From Gemmata massiliana (GTDB lineage Bacteria; Planctomycetota; Planctomycetia; Gemmatales; Gemmataceae), in assembly GCA_000531095.1 (NCBI GenBank), contig HG799464.1, forward strand, positions 595,481 to 630,395: a stretch of DNA of 34,915 nt. Direction: 5' to 3'. The translations under genes were made by a program, and so were the position numbers. Below the pieces are notes generated by a model. That model saw only the letters and a program-made list of their open reading frames with translations. It made no database searches and had not been told where the DNA came from. Positions 8,138-18,900 of the stretch are shown one piece after another. Positions within the stretch are counted from its first letter, which is position 1. Each line of letters starts with the position of its first letter.

Positions 8138-11125
8138 GTGGCAAGCGGACGCACCATGTCTGCGCACTCGACCGCCGCTGAGTTTTTGGACCTCGTCCAC
8201 AAGAGTGGAATTCATGCCCCGGGAAAACTCGAAGCCGCGCTGAGGGAATTGGACGAGCTGCCCGACGACCCAAACCGGGCCGCGGTGATGCTGGTCAAGA
8301 ACGGGCTGCTCACTCAATTCCAGGCGAAACTGCTCCTGGCCGGTAAGTTCCGGGGGTTCCGCTTCGGTCCCTACGTGATCCGCTCCCCGCTCGGGCGCGG
8401 CGGCATGGGCGCCGTGTACCTGGGCGAACACGAAACGCTCAACCGCCCGGCGGCAATCAAGGTGTTGAGCGCGGGCGACGCCAACCGCCGGGTCGCGGTC
8501 GAACGCTTCCAGCGCGAAGCCCGGGCCGCGGCTGCGCTGGACCACCCGAACATCGTCCGGATCTTCGACGTCGGCCAGCAGGGGGACGTGTACTACCTGG
8601 CGATGGAGTTTGTGGACGGGCAAACACTGGAGCAAATCGTCCGAACCAGTGGCGCGCTCTCGTGTAGCCGCGCGATGGAGTACGTCGCGCAGGCCGCGGC
8701 CGGACTGCAACACGCTTTCGAGAAGGGGTTCGTTCACCGGGACATAAAGCCCGACAACCTCATGCTCACCCGGGACGGGACGATCAAGATTCTGGACATG
8801 GGTCTGGCCCGGTCGTCGGCGGACGCCGACAAGGTGACCGAGATGCTGGACTCCGGCGCGGTGGTCGGCACCGCCGATTTCATCGCCCCCGAGCAGGCGA
8901 TGAGCGCCGCGGTCGATATCCGGGCCGACATCTATAGTTTGGGGGCGACGTTCTTCGCGCTCCTCACAGGAAAGCCCCCTTTCACAGGTACGACTGCTCA
9001 GAAGCTGCTGCAACACCAAGTCAAACCGGCGCCGAGCCTGAGCGGAATCGACAAGACGTTCCCGCCCGGACTCGCCGAGGTCGTGGCCAAGACGCTGGCG
9101 AAGCGCCCGGAAGACCGGTACCAGACCCCGGCTCACCTGATTGCCGCGCTCACGCCGTGGCTGAACCCCACCGGCAAACTGGTCGCCGGACTGTCGAGCA
9201 CCGGGCCGGACGGCCGCGAGAGTGCGATGGAAGCGGTGACGGCTATTGTTACTGGGGCGAGCAGCACGACCAGCATGGCCAGCAAGCGACCTCAGATCGG
9301 ACTCGCGCCAAAACGCAGCGCTCGACCGCTCGGGCGCAAGGGAAAACTGGCAGTTGCGGCCACAGTCGGCGTCCTGCTGATCGCCGGACTGGTTGCGGCG
9401 TTCGCGGGCGGGCGCGGAGAATCACCCGCAACCGGAGCGGGTAACGCGAAAGCGAACAAACCTCAAGCTCCCGCCGCAGCCGCACCAGCAGCGGCGCCGG
9501 CACCAACTCCCGCTCCGGCACCACAAGCCGAACCAGCTTCGAGTCACCGCGTTGCGCTCGGGCAGTACGAGGTGGACCTGGACGCGGCCGGGATCAAGAC
9601 CCTGCAGATTCGCGGACAGGAGTTCGTTCGGAACCTGACAGTCTACCGCGGTGCCTACTTCTACGACGGCAGCCGGAACGCAGCGCTCCAGTTCCCGACG
9701 TTCACCCAGCAATCGCCAACGGTGTTCCTCGGCGAAAGTCCGGCGGCCTCCGTGCGCTACGAGTTCTTCGCGGACCGCATGGCCTTGACCGTCACCAACA
9801 AGCAAGCTGGCGACGGGATGTACTTCATGATCTTCAACGGAAAAGCGGTTCAAGCGGTGTCCAACGACGCCGGCGAGTGGGCCGGACCGCTCGTCAAACG
9901 GGACTGGCCGAACACGACGTGGTTCGCGGGGCGTGCCAAGCTCAAGGTGACGGGCGGAACCCTGCTCCGCGGTGCCTGGACGGACCTGGACGATACCTGC
10001 CAGGTGTGGCAACTCTCGCTCCCGGCGGGCGCGATCCGCACCGTGACGCTGGAACCCGGCGAAGTCACTGCGGCCGAAGCCACCCAGGTTGCGAAAGTCG
10101 CTACGAACCCCACGGCCAGCCTGGAACCGAGCCGCGGGCCAATGGGGTTGACGGCGCCGCTCGATTGGCAGGTATTTCAGCGGACCTCTCGGACCAATGG
10201 CTGGGTGGGTGTGACCGGTCGGGCACCAGTCGGTGCGGACCGCGTCGAGGTCAAACTCGAAGGGCAACCGCTCGAAGGCGTGCTGTCCACGGAATGGCGC
10301 CAGGTTCCGATGAACGCTCAGGAACGCACGTTCGACGCGCGCGTTTCGGCCCCCGCGGGCGGGTGGTACAAGGTCTCCGTTCGGGCGCTTTCTAACAACC
10401 AAGTGCTCGCAGAAGAAGCCGTTCCCAAGGTCGGTGTCGGTGAGGTGTTCGTCGGCGCGGGCCAATCGAACTCGACCAACTACGGAGCCGAACCGACGCG
10501 CTTGAAATCAGACCTCGTGTCCTCGTTCGACGGGACCAAGTGGCAATTGGCGAACGACCCGCAGCCCGGCACACACGATCGCAGTGTCAGCGGGAGCTTC
10601 TGGCCGGCATTCGGGGACGCACTGGCCGAACGGTACAAGGTTCCGATCGGAGTCGCGGTGACCGGGCACGGGCCGTCCACCACAGCCGAATGGCGCCCGG
10701 GGAGCGAGTTGTTCAACTGGACCACCAAGCGAATGAAGCAGCTCGGGTCGGACGGCTTCCGCGCTGTCCTGTGGCACCAGGGCGAGTCCGACGCCGCACT
10801 CACCGCGGACCAGTACGCGACCTCCTTGACGACGGTCATCGACGGTTCGCGCAAAGCCATCGAGCGCCAGGTTCCGTGGTTCGTCGCACAAGTCTCGTAC
10901 CTCGGCCCCAACCGCCCCAAAGCGGAAGGAGTTCGAGCCGGTCAGAAGCGCTTGTGGGACACCGGAATCGCACTGGAAGGTCCGGACACCGACACCCTCA
11001 CCGGCGACAACCGGGACCAGGACGGGAAGGGAGTTCACTTCAGCCCCAAGGGGCTTCGGGCTCACGGACGCGCCTGGGCCGACAAAGTCACCACGTACCT
11101 CGACACCGTGCTGGCCGCTCCGTAG
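8138..11125 (+). CDS. Membrane Ser/Thr protein kinase with C-terminal SASA/SGNH esterase-like domain
   Basis: A 995-residue predicted type II membrane protein. Residues about 12-80 form a short N-terminal module common before planctomycete kinases. The PknB-type kinase follows: GRGGMG loop (87-91), AAIKVL lysine K108, HRDIKPDN (catalytic D202), DMG in place of DFG (D220), [11 protein letters not shown] activation and APE region. A basic patch leads to one membrane helix (about 403-424), an Ala/Pro linker, and an unassigned beta-rich domain. The end looks like a SASA (sialate O-acetylesterase-like) SGNH fold: GAGQSNS with candidate nucleophile S777, [10 protein letters not shown], and GVHFSPKG with candidate catalytic H967. 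The cytoplasmic kinase would thus be tied to an external carbohydrate-binding or deacetylating domain. The GTG at 8138 has GAGG 5 nt upstream; an ATG at 8156 is an equally plausible start. Confidence 0.85.
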   Translation: MASGRTMSAHSTAAEFLDLVHKSGIHAPGKLEAALRELDELPDDPNRAAVMLVKNGLLTQFQAKLLLAGKFRGFRFGPYVIRSPLGRGGMGAVYLGEHETLNRPAAIKVLSAGDANRRVAVERFQREARAAAALDHPNIVRIFDVGQQGDVYYLAMEFVDGQTLEQIVRTSGALSCSRAMEYVAQAAAGLQHAFEKGFVHRDIKPDNLMLTRDGTIKILDMGLARSSADADKVTEMLDSGAVVGTADFIAPEQAMSAAVDIRADIYSLGATFFALLTGKPPFTGTTAQKLLQHQVKPAPSLSGIDKTFPPGLAEVVAKTLAKRPEDRYQTPAHLIAALTPWLNPTGKLVAGLSSTGPDGRESAMEAVTAIVTGASSTTSMASKRPQIGLAPKRSARPLGRKGKLAVAATVGVLLIAGLVAAFAGGRGESPATGAGNAKANKPQAPAAAAPAAAPAPTPAPAPQAEPASSHRVALGQYEVDLDAAGIKTLQIRGQEFVRNLTVYRGAYFYDGSRNAALQFPTFTQQSPTVFLGESPAASVRYEFFADRMALTVTNKQAGDGMYFMIFNGKAVQAVSNDAGEWAGPLVKRDWPNTTWFAGRAKLKVTGGTLLRGAWTDLDDTCQVWQLSLPAGAIRTVTLEPGEVTAAEATQVAKVATNPTASLEPSRGPMGLTAPLDWQVFQRTSRTNGWVGVTGRAPVGADRVEVKLEGQPLEGVLSTEWRQVPMNAQERTFDARVSAPAGGWYKVSVRALSNNQVLAEEAVPKVGVGEVFVGAGQSNSTNYGAEPTRLKSDLVSSFDGTKWQLANDPQPGTHDRSVSGSFWPAFGDALAERYKVPIGVAVTGHGPSTTAEWRPGSELFNWTTKRMKQLGSDGFRAVLWHQGESDAALTADQYATSLTTVIDGSRKAIERQVPWFVAQVSYLGPNRPKAEGVRAGQKRLWDTGIALEGPDTDTLTGDNRDQDGKGVHFSPKGLRAHGRAWADKVTTYLDTVLAAP

Positions 11126-11152
11126 CCACCGGTACCGCATTCTCCGTTCTAA

Positions 11153-12201
<1,049 letters not shown>

Positions 12202-12231
12202 CTGATGTGCCCGATGTGAGTCGTCGGGTGC

Positions 12232-12277
12232 AAAAGCAGGAGGGCGTGGCAGTAAACTGCCACGCCCTCCTGCTTTT
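12232..12277. terminator. Perfect 22-nt-arm hairpin between convergent genes
   Basis: Arms 12232-12253 and 12256-12277 are exactly complementary, start with AAAA and end with TTTT, and enclose AA. The structure lies 30 nt after the DUF1559 stop and 16 nt beyond the helicase stop on the other strand. With A- and U-tracts on the outside, it is a textbook bidirectional Rho-independent terminator. Confidence 0.9.
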
Positions 12278-12293
12278 CAGGAGCCAATCACAC

Positions 12294-13985
12294 TCATTCG
12301 CGGCGATCGCGGCGAGCGCTGACGCGGCGGCCCCGCAAGCGGGCGCCGTTCAGCGATTCGATTACGTGCTCGGCCGCGTCTTCGGGCACTTCCACGATGG
12401 AGAAGCGGTCGGTGATTTCGATCCCGCGGATGTCGCGCCCCGGGAGGCCCGACTCGTTGGCGATCGCGCCAACCAGGTCGCGCGGCGCGATCCCGGACTC
12501 GCGGCCCGCACTGATGAAGATGCGAGCCAGGCGCGGACCGGGCGAGCGCGTCTGGTGCTGTTGGTGCTGCTGTTGCCCGCGTGCGCGGAACGGCGTGCGC
12601 GACTGTTCCGGCACGGTGGTGGGGATGTCGGGTTCGTCCGCGGTGTCGCCGATTTCCGCGCGGTGAGCCAGCTTCAATGCGGCCAGCGCGATGGCCGTCG
12701 GATCGAACTCGCTGCCCAGCGACTCAACGATCGTGCGGAACTGGTCGAGTTCGCCTTCCGCAATTGTCGCGCGGATTGCGTCTTTCGTGCGTTCCGCCCG
12801 GCGCGCCTTGAGGTCCGCGGCCGTGGGCACTCGTGCGAACTCGACCCGCTGACCGGTCACGCGCTCGATGGCTCGCAGCGCCGATTGCTCACGCGGCTCG
12901 GCCACGGTGAGGGCCACACCCTCGCGCCCGGCCCGGCCCACGCGCCCGATCCGGTGAACGTAAGCCTCGGTTCCGAGCGGCAACTGGTAGTTGACGACGT
13001 GCGTGAGGTGATCGACGTCCAGCCCCCGTGCGGCCACGTCGGTCGCCACGAGCAGGTTCGCCTGACCCGACCGGAACAACCGCATCACGCGGTCGCGCTG
13101 GTCCTGCGACATCCCGCCGTGCAGCGCTTCGGGGCGGTACCCGCGTGCGGCCAGCGCTTCGGTGAGTTGGTCGACTTCCGACCGCGTCTTGCAGAAGATC
13201 AGCGCGGCCTTCGGTGCTTCCACATCGAGCACGCGACCAAGAGCAGCCAGCTTGTGCGCACGCGGAACGAGGTACGCCGTCTGGCGCACACGCGGAGCGG
13301 CTCCGGCCGCGACCGGGGCACGCGCGATCACGATTTCGACCGCGTTCGTCAGGTGCCGGCCCGCAATGGCCCGGATGCGCGGGGCCATCGTCGCGGAGAA
13401 CAGCACCGTTTGCCGGGTCGCCGGGGTCGCGGTGATGAGCGCCTCAATGTCCTCGGCGAACCCCATGTCGAGCATTTCGTCGGCTTCGTCCAGCACCACG
13501 GCCGCGATTTCGCTGAGTACGAGCGATCCGCGTCGCAGGTGATCGAGCGCCCGCCCCGGCGTCGCGACGACCACGTCAACACCGCGGTGCAGCGCGCGGA
13601 ACTGCGTGTCCATCCCGGTGCCACCGTACATCGCCAGAACGCGAATCCCGAGCGGCTTACCGTAGCGCTCGACCGATTCCGCCACCTGCATCGCCAGTTC
13701 GCGCGTGGGAACCAGAATCAGAGCGGTGGGACGGGTACGAACAGTGAGGGTCGAAAGGCGGTGGATCAGTGGGAGCGAAAACGCGGCGGTCTTCCCGGTA
13801 CCCGTCGCCGCCTGGCCGATGACGTCGCGGCCCTCGATCAGTGGCGGAATCGCTTCGCGCTGAATGGGGGTCGGCTCTTCGTAGCCGAGACCGGATAGTG
13901 CATCAACGAGGCGATTGTCCAAACCCAAGTTCGCGAACCCCGACACCGTCACTGTCGCCGTCGTTTCTGCCATCGTCTCGACCAT
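12294..13985 (-). CDS. deaD: DEAD-box RNA helicase with DbpA-type C-terminal domain
   Basis: An ATP-dependent RNA helicase of 563 residues, probably acting in ribosome assembly, RNA decay or cold adaptation. It has the Q motif (GFANLGLDNRL to EPTPIQ), AATGTGKT (59-66), PTRELAMQ, TPGRALDHL, DEAD (166-169), LFSATM and HGGMSQDQRDRVMRLF. ATDVAARGLDVDHLTHVVNY and YVHRIGRVGRAGR complete domain 2. The tail (about 475-550, ARIFISAGRESGI to DRFSIVEVPEDAAEHV) matches the DbpA/CsdA RNA-binding fold, and the very end is Arg-rich. The ATG at 13985 is chosen for its GGGGAAGG 5 nt upstream; a TTG at 14015 would add 10 residues. A long AT-rich leader lies upstream. The symbol reflects the family, not proven orthology. 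Confidence 0.9.
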   Translation of the reverse strand: MVETMAETTATVTVSGFANLGLDNRLVDALSGLGYEEPTPIQREAIPPLIEGRDVIGQAATGTGKTAAFSLPLIHRLSTLTVRTRPTALILVPTRELAMQVAESVERYGKPLGIRVLAMYGGTGMDTQFRALHRGVDVVVATPGRALDHLRRGSLVLSEIAAVVLDEADEMLDMGFAEDIEALITATPATRQTVLFSATMAPRIRAIAGRHLTNAVEIVIARAPVAAGAAPRVRQTAYLVPRAHKLAALGRVLDVEAPKAALIFCKTRSEVDQLTEALAARGYRPEALHGGMSQDQRDRVMRLFRSGQANLLVATDVAARGLDVDHLTHVVNYQLPLGTEAYVHRIGRVGRAGREGVALTVAEPREQSALRAIERVTGQRVEFARVPTAADLKARRAERTKDAIRATIAEGELDQFRTIVESLGSEFDPTAIALAALKLAHRAEIGDTADEPDIPTTVPEQSRTPFRARGQQQHQQHQTRSPGPRLARIFISAGRESGIAPRDLVGAIANESGLPGRDIRGIEITDRFSIVEVPEDAAEHVIESLNGARLRGRRVSARRDRRE

Positions 13986-14382
13986 GTGGTCCTTCCCCGG
14001 TTGTAGATCCAACAAGCGTAATCTCTTAGTGTATGAATTTCTTGAAAATCGGCGGCTTCAAACGCCGTTTTACCCGCACCACGCGGGCGAACCGAACGCT
14101 AACATTCGCTAACATTTTCGGGGTGAGGATTTGCTAACCAATTGCCGTAACAATATGCCACTTGGCGACTTGTGAAAAACCCATCTCGCATAAACCGGCG
14201 GCGACTTGAAACGGTGACGGACCCTCAATTATCGGCCCCAAAATACTCACGAAATATCTCGACAGTACGCAATCGATTGCAGTTTCGGTTACTCAACTCA
14301 TTTTACCCGAAAGCCGAGAGAAAGTCGGCGCCAACGACCGTTTCGCAGCAATTTTTTGTAATTTCTTGGTGATAAACACGAA
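13986..14382 (-). promoter_or_regulatory. AT-rich leader and promoter region of the DEAD-box helicase
   Basis: This roughly 400-nt non-coding stretch is noticeably AT-rich. It holds a hairpin with CGGCG at 14050-14054, CGCCG at 14063-14067 and flanking A4/T4, 65 nt upstream of the start codon. Next come a small CCCGC/GCGGG hairpin (14073-14087) and a tandem repeat of CGCTAACATT (14097-14106, 14107-14116). Long structured leaders are known for cold-shock helicase genes, so it may be regulatory; that is inference. Confidence 0.4.
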
Positions 14383-14420
14383 ACGCCACGATCCGGAGAT
14401 CACGCTCCGGATCGTGGCGT
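14383..14420 (-). terminator. 16-bp hairpin directly after element A
   Basis: Bases 14383-14398 pair perfectly with 14405-14420 around a 6-nt loop. No plus-strand gene ends here. Read on the minus strand, it follows element A directly and is succeeded by TTCGTGTTT, so it may terminate an element A transcript. Confidence 0.55.
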
Positions 14421-14668
14421 CGTTTCCGTTCTGGTTTACTTCTCGACCCGGTTCGCGGAACGCTCGCGGCACCGCCAAGTTGTTGGCGATCGCGACGAGG
14501 CAGGAACCACGTCCGCGGGGTTGTTCCAGACCTGCCTCGTCGCGATCGCCAACAACTTGACAGCGGTGCTGGAACAGCGGTCCCCGAGACGAATGTCGCG
14601 GTAGAAGCTCGGCTGACGCAACATCAGCCTTGTGCAGAGCACCGAGCTAAACGTTCACGGAAACAAAA
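14421..14668 (-). ncRNA. Element A: structured repeat with 29-bp exchangeable stem
   Basis: Homologous to element B at 21735-21985 but in the opposite orientation. Read on the minus strand, it contains in order: GTTTAGCTCGGTGCT (14652-14638); a hairpin GGCTGA/TCAGCC around TGTTGCG; GAGC; a 20-nt divergent linker; and CGGGGACCGCTGTTCCAGC. Then a long hairpin: GCACCGC (14569-14563) pairs with GCGGTGC (14475-14469), and inside it two exactly complementary 29-nt arms (14531-14559 and 14476-14504). These enclose a 26-nt loop that starts TCTGGAACAACCCC. GAGCGTTCCGCG follows. Scaffold bases are shared with B whereas the 29-nt arms are unrelated. It sits about 50 nt after a same-strand gene. Whether it acts as RNA or as ssDNA is unknown. 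Confidence 0.7.
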
Positions 14669-14718
14669 GCAGGCTATCCGAGTTCGCGAGTCGACGCAAC
14701 AATCACCGACGTCAAAAA

Positions 14719-15174
14719 TCACGACGCGCGGCGGGCGGCGAGCGAAACGAGCCGCAACCACACCACGGGCGGGTTCTGTTCGGCCGCGGCCAGGAGCAAC
14801 GGCGCTTCCGCCTGCCCGCCCCGCTCCACCCGCACGCGCTGACCGGGCGACAAACCGAGCCGCTCCCAGTCGTCTGCGGACACGCGCACCCGCATCTCGT
14901 TCGCGTCCGCGAGGACGTATGCGTACACCGTTACACCGTTCAAGCCGACTTGCCCGACCATAGTGAGCGCTCCCGGTTCGGTCCCGAGCGATAGAGTGCC
15001 AGTCGGGACCACGAACCGCAAGCGGCAGAGCCGTGCGCTGCACACGTCAATTTCACGGCGCGCTGGCGCCACCCGGACAGTCTGCGTCGCCGGAACAAAC
15101 GGAACGCGAAATGACTTGAGCGCCCCGCACTCGAACCGGGAATTTTTTCTTCCAATCGGCGGCTCTCGTGTCAA
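14719..15174 (-). CDS. Small protein of unknown function
   Basis: Not recognised. The frame spans 151 codons, and its C-terminal part looks protein-like: LNGVTVYAYVLADANEMRVR, then a short DWERLGLSPGQRVRVERGG segment of the kind seen in small beta-barrel or AbrB/TOBE-like folds. The frame opens with a TTG at 15174, but the first 20 codons look non-coding; GTG codons near residues 35 and 44 or the ATG at residue 72 (14961) are plausible starts. It has no signal peptide or membrane segment. It is divergent from the sigma factor gene, and element A begins about 50 nt after its stop. Coding status is probable, not certain. Confidence 0.5.
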   Translation of the reverse strand: MTREPPIGRKNSRFECGALKSFRVPFVPATQTVRVAPARREIDVCSARLCRLRFVVPTGTLSLGTEPGALTMVGQVGLNGVTVYAYVLADANEMRVRVSADDWERLGLSPGQRVRVERGGQAEAPLLLAAAEQNPPVVWLRLVSLAARRAS

Positions 15175-15317
15175 CTAAGTAGCGGATACGGATCGCACGG
15201 CCGCCCCTCCCCGGTGTTCGGGGCATTGTCCGCTTTCTGGTAAAGAAACGGTCGGTGCTTCTGCGCGCTTGGGGACCAGTGCCGACCATCTTCCTTCTCC
15301 CCAAAAGGGCTCCAGTT

Positions 15318-15908
15318 ATGGCAGTGGACGCCGACTACGGACCGGCCTCACCCGTAGAACCGGACGAAACCGACCGCCCGGCCGCGGACAAGAACCGGCT
15401 GTTCCTTCGCCTGTTCCTCCAGAACCAGCGCCGGCTGTACGCCTACGTCCTCACGCTGCTCCCGAACCGCGCGGACGCGGACGACGTGCTGCAAGACACC
15501 AGCCTGACGATGTGGGACAAGTTCGACGCGAACGCGCCCCCCACGGAGTTCCTGGCGTGGGCGCGCCGCGTGGCCTATCACAAGGTGCTCGACTTCAACA
15601 AGAAGTCGAACCGCACCCAGGCCCGGTTGAGTCAGATCTTCCTGAAGCGCATCGCCGAAACCGCGGCCGGGCAAGCGGACGCGCTCCAACTCGACGACCG
15701 CCGGGTGGCGCTCGCAACGTGTATCGAAAGGCTCCCGGACTCGGCGCGCGACCTGCTGACCCGCCGGTTCGCCGACGGCGCGACCACGCAATCCACCTCG
15801 GAACAACTCGGGCGCTCCGTGGACGCCGTGTACAAGGCACTGGCCAAGGTCCGCGAAGCGCTCATGCAGTGCGTCCAAAAAACGCTCACCCAGGAGGGCC
15901 GCGCGTGA
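15318..15908 (+). CDS. ECF sigma-70 factor, Rhodopirellula/Verrucomicrobium type
   Basis: A 196-residue extracytoplasmic-function sigma factor. Region 2 is visible as FLQNQRRLYAYVLTLLPNRA, then ADDVLQDTSLTMWDKFD and FLAWARRVAYHKVLDF. Region 4 is CIERLPDSARDLLTRRFADG with the recognition helix in STSEQLGRSVDAVYKALAKV. The style fits the family typical of planctomycetes and Verrucomicrobia (TIGR02989 from memory), usually encoded next to a membrane anti-sigma-like protein. That arrangement holds here: the stop codon overlaps the next gene's GTG by 4 nt. The ATG at 15318 is preferred over the upstream TTG at 15255 because the first 21 codons of the longer reading look non-coding. Confidence 0.9.
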   Translation: MAVDADYGPASPVEPDETDRPAADKNRLFLRLFLQNQRRLYAYVLTLLPNRADADDVLQDTSLTMWDKFDANAPPTEFLAWARRVAYHKVLDFNKKSNRTQARLSQIFLKRIAETAAGQADALQLDDRRVALATCIERLPDSARDLLTRRFADGATTQSTSEQLGRSVDAVYKALAKVREALMQCVQKTLTQEGRA

Positions 15909-18900
15909 ACCCCGAATCCAACGTTATTGCGGAACTTCAGCCGCTGCTCGACGCCCTCTGCGAAGAAGTCATTTCGCCGGACCAACTTCGCCGGCTGGAA
16001 GAACTCGTGCTCATGCACCCGGAAGCCGAGGAGCACTACATCCGGTTCATGAGCTTCTTCGCCGACCTCATCGGCCACGTGGCGGGACTCCCCGAACCCA
16101 AGGCGCTCGCCCAGGCGCCGCCCGAATCGGTCGCAGCGCCCGCCACCCGGCCGGCGCCCGTTCCGCGCGCGCCGGCCGAAGTGTCGCCCGCGCACGTGTC
16201 ACCTAATCCCTCTCCCAAACAGCAGGAGAACGTTATGCGCCGCCCGCGTTCCCTCAAATCGGTGGTCTGGCTGGCCGTTTTCGGCACGCTCGGCGCACTG
16301 GTCGGGTCACAAGGTTACGGCTGGTACTCGCGCTCGCACGACGTCGCCGAGAAGCAACGTGCGCTCCAGATCCAACTCGAAGAAGTCGCCCGCGCCGAAG
16401 CCGAAAAAGCAGAAGCGCAACGGGAATCGCGCAAGCACATTGAAGCCGCACTTGCTGCGGAAAACGCACTCCAAGCGGAGTATCAGGCCGCTTACGAGAG
16501 CGCCCGGAAGGCGATCGAGGACAAGGATTTCGTCGTCCGGCTGACCGGCCCGGCGCACATTCAGCCCGGCGCGCCGAACAAGTGGCAAATCGAAACCCTG
16601 CGCCACGGCGCGGTCGGCCGACCGCAGAAAATGGACGTGGTCGTCAAGGACGCGAAGGACCAGGAACTTCTGCGCCAGACGCACGACAAGCCCGTCGGCG
16701 CGGCGACGCTCGAACTCCCGGTCGCGTTCTGGGAGAAGGTGAAACCGGGTTCCGATCTGTTCCTCGAAGTGACCGCGTTCACCGACGACCGCAAGAGCGT
16801 GCTGGCCGAGCGCCTACCGCTCGCGCGCCCGGTGTTCGTCACGCACCTTGTTACGGACAAGCCGCTCTACAAGCCGGGCGAAACGATCCGGTTCCGCTCG
16901 CTCACGCTGGACCGCTCGACGCTGCGCCCACCGGCAACCGACACGCACCTGAAGTTCCGGCTGCGCGACCCGGGTGACGCCGTCACCACGCTCGACGAGG
17001 GCAACGGCCGACTGCTCCAGGAAATCCGCCCGGTCCTGGGACCGGACAACAAGCCGCTCCGCGGGATCGGGGTCGGCGAACACACGCTGGCTTCGGACGC
17101 ACCCGGCGGTGAATACAAGCTCGATCTGTTCGAGGCGAGTGCGGAAACCGGCAAAGAAGTGTTACTCGAAACGCGCAAGTTCATCGTGAACCGTTACGTC
17201 CCGGACACGTTCGAGAAGAAACTGGAGTTCGATGGCAAGTCATACGGCCCCAACGAGTTCGTGCAGGCGCGGATCGACGTTTCCCGCACCGCCGGCGGGC
17301 CGATGAAGAACGCGACCGCCAACGTCGTCGCCTCAACGGGCAGCTCGGACTTCTTCCAGCAATCGAACTCGCGGTTCACCACTGATTCGACCGGGAAAGT
17401 CTTCTTAGACGTGCGCTTCAAGCTCTCGGCTGAGGTCTTTGAGAAAGTCGCCCCCGGTGCGGCTCCGGCAGCGACGCTGAGCGTGAACATTCGCGACGGC
17501 AGCGATTCCGAGACGATCGTCCGACCGATTCCGCTCGTGACAAAGACTCTCCGCGTCGAATTCTTCCCCGAAGGCGGCGACATGGTCGAAGGCGTGCCCG
17601 GTCGCGTGTACTTCATGGTCCGCACGCCGAATGGAAAGCCCGCCGATCTCAAAGGCGTCATCACCGACGGCACAACGACGTTCGCCGAAGTGAGCACGCT
17701 CACGGACGCCGAGAATCCCGGTGTCAACCGCGGGCACGGCGTGTTCACGCTGAAGCCGAAAGCGCGGACACAGTACTTCCTCAAGCTGACCTCGCCCAAC
17801 GGCATCACCGAGCCGACCAAGGACGGCTTCCCGCTGCCCGAAGCGAAGGCCGATGGCGTCGCGCTCGATGCTGCAACCGAAAAAGGCGGCGCGATCCGCG
17901 TGCGCCTACAAACCGCACGCGGACCGAAGACAGTACACGTGGGGGCATATGTTCGCGAACGACTCATCGCTCAACAGAAGGTCACTCTGAACGCGCACCA
18001 GTCCACCGAAATCTCGCTCAAGAGCGACGACACCGCGGGCGGCGTCACGCGAATTACTGTGTTCGAGGAACGGCGCGATGATGCCGGCCAAACCGCACTC
18101 CTTCCGCGATCCGAACGGCTCGTGTTTCGCGGTCAGGGCCAGCACCTGGTGCTGAACGCGAACCCGGATCGGCTTCGGTACACTCCCAGCGGTAAAGTTC
18201 GTCTCGACCTGTCCGCGACCACCGAAACCGGTACGCCGACTCCCGCCGTGCTGATGGTGGGCGTGGTGAACCGCAGCGTCATCACGATGGCGGACAACAA
18301 GCACGACCGGTTGCTCCCCACGCACTTCCTCCTGTCGGGCGAGGTGAAGAACTCGGCCGAACTGGAGCACGCGGACTTCCTGCTCACGGATCACCCGAAG
18401 GCGGCCGTGGCTCTCGATCTCCTCCTCGGCACGCAGGGCTGGCGCCGGTTCGCGGAACAAGACGTTCCCCCGGCCAAACCGGTGGACCAAGCAGACGTGA
18501 ACACCATGCTGGTCGCGCACGGTCAACGCCCGACCGCCCCGCTCCAGTTGCTCGAACTCGAAAAACAGCGCGTGAGTGCGGAGTTCACCCCGCGCCTGGA
18601 AATGGCCCGCATCCAGGTCGCGACGACCGAAGCTCAGTGGAGCGCCATCCCCGCCGCGCTGACCGAAAAGCTGGCTCAAGCCCAGGCGCACGTGTCCGCG
18701 GCCCAAGCACTGAAGACCGAAGCGCAAAGCGCGCTGTCGGATTACAAGGAGCGCTACCAGAGGTTCGGTGCGGCGCTGGTTCCGCTGCTGGCAGCCGCGC
18801 TGGTGGCGATCTTCATCTTCATCGTCGTATCGAGCGCGATGTCCGCGACGGCAACGAAACCGGCCGGGCGCCTGCGCCCATTCATCGCAGGCATCACCAC

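Noticed and set aside
12456..12468. 13-nt match (GTTGGCGATCGCG) between element A's arm and the DEAD-box helicase gene, as a possible arm target
   Set aside because: Short GC-rich words recur by chance at this composition; no longer match was found.
14421..14668. Element A as a CRISPR repeat or a retron
   Set aside because: There is no repeat-spacer array or cas gene, and no reverse transcriptase or a1/a2-like complementary ends were seen in the window; left as an unknown element.
15269..15904. Long N-terminal extension of the macroglobulin frame
   Set aside because: It overlaps the whole sigma factor in another frame and is Arg/Pro-rich; the GTG at 15905 gives a sensible start.
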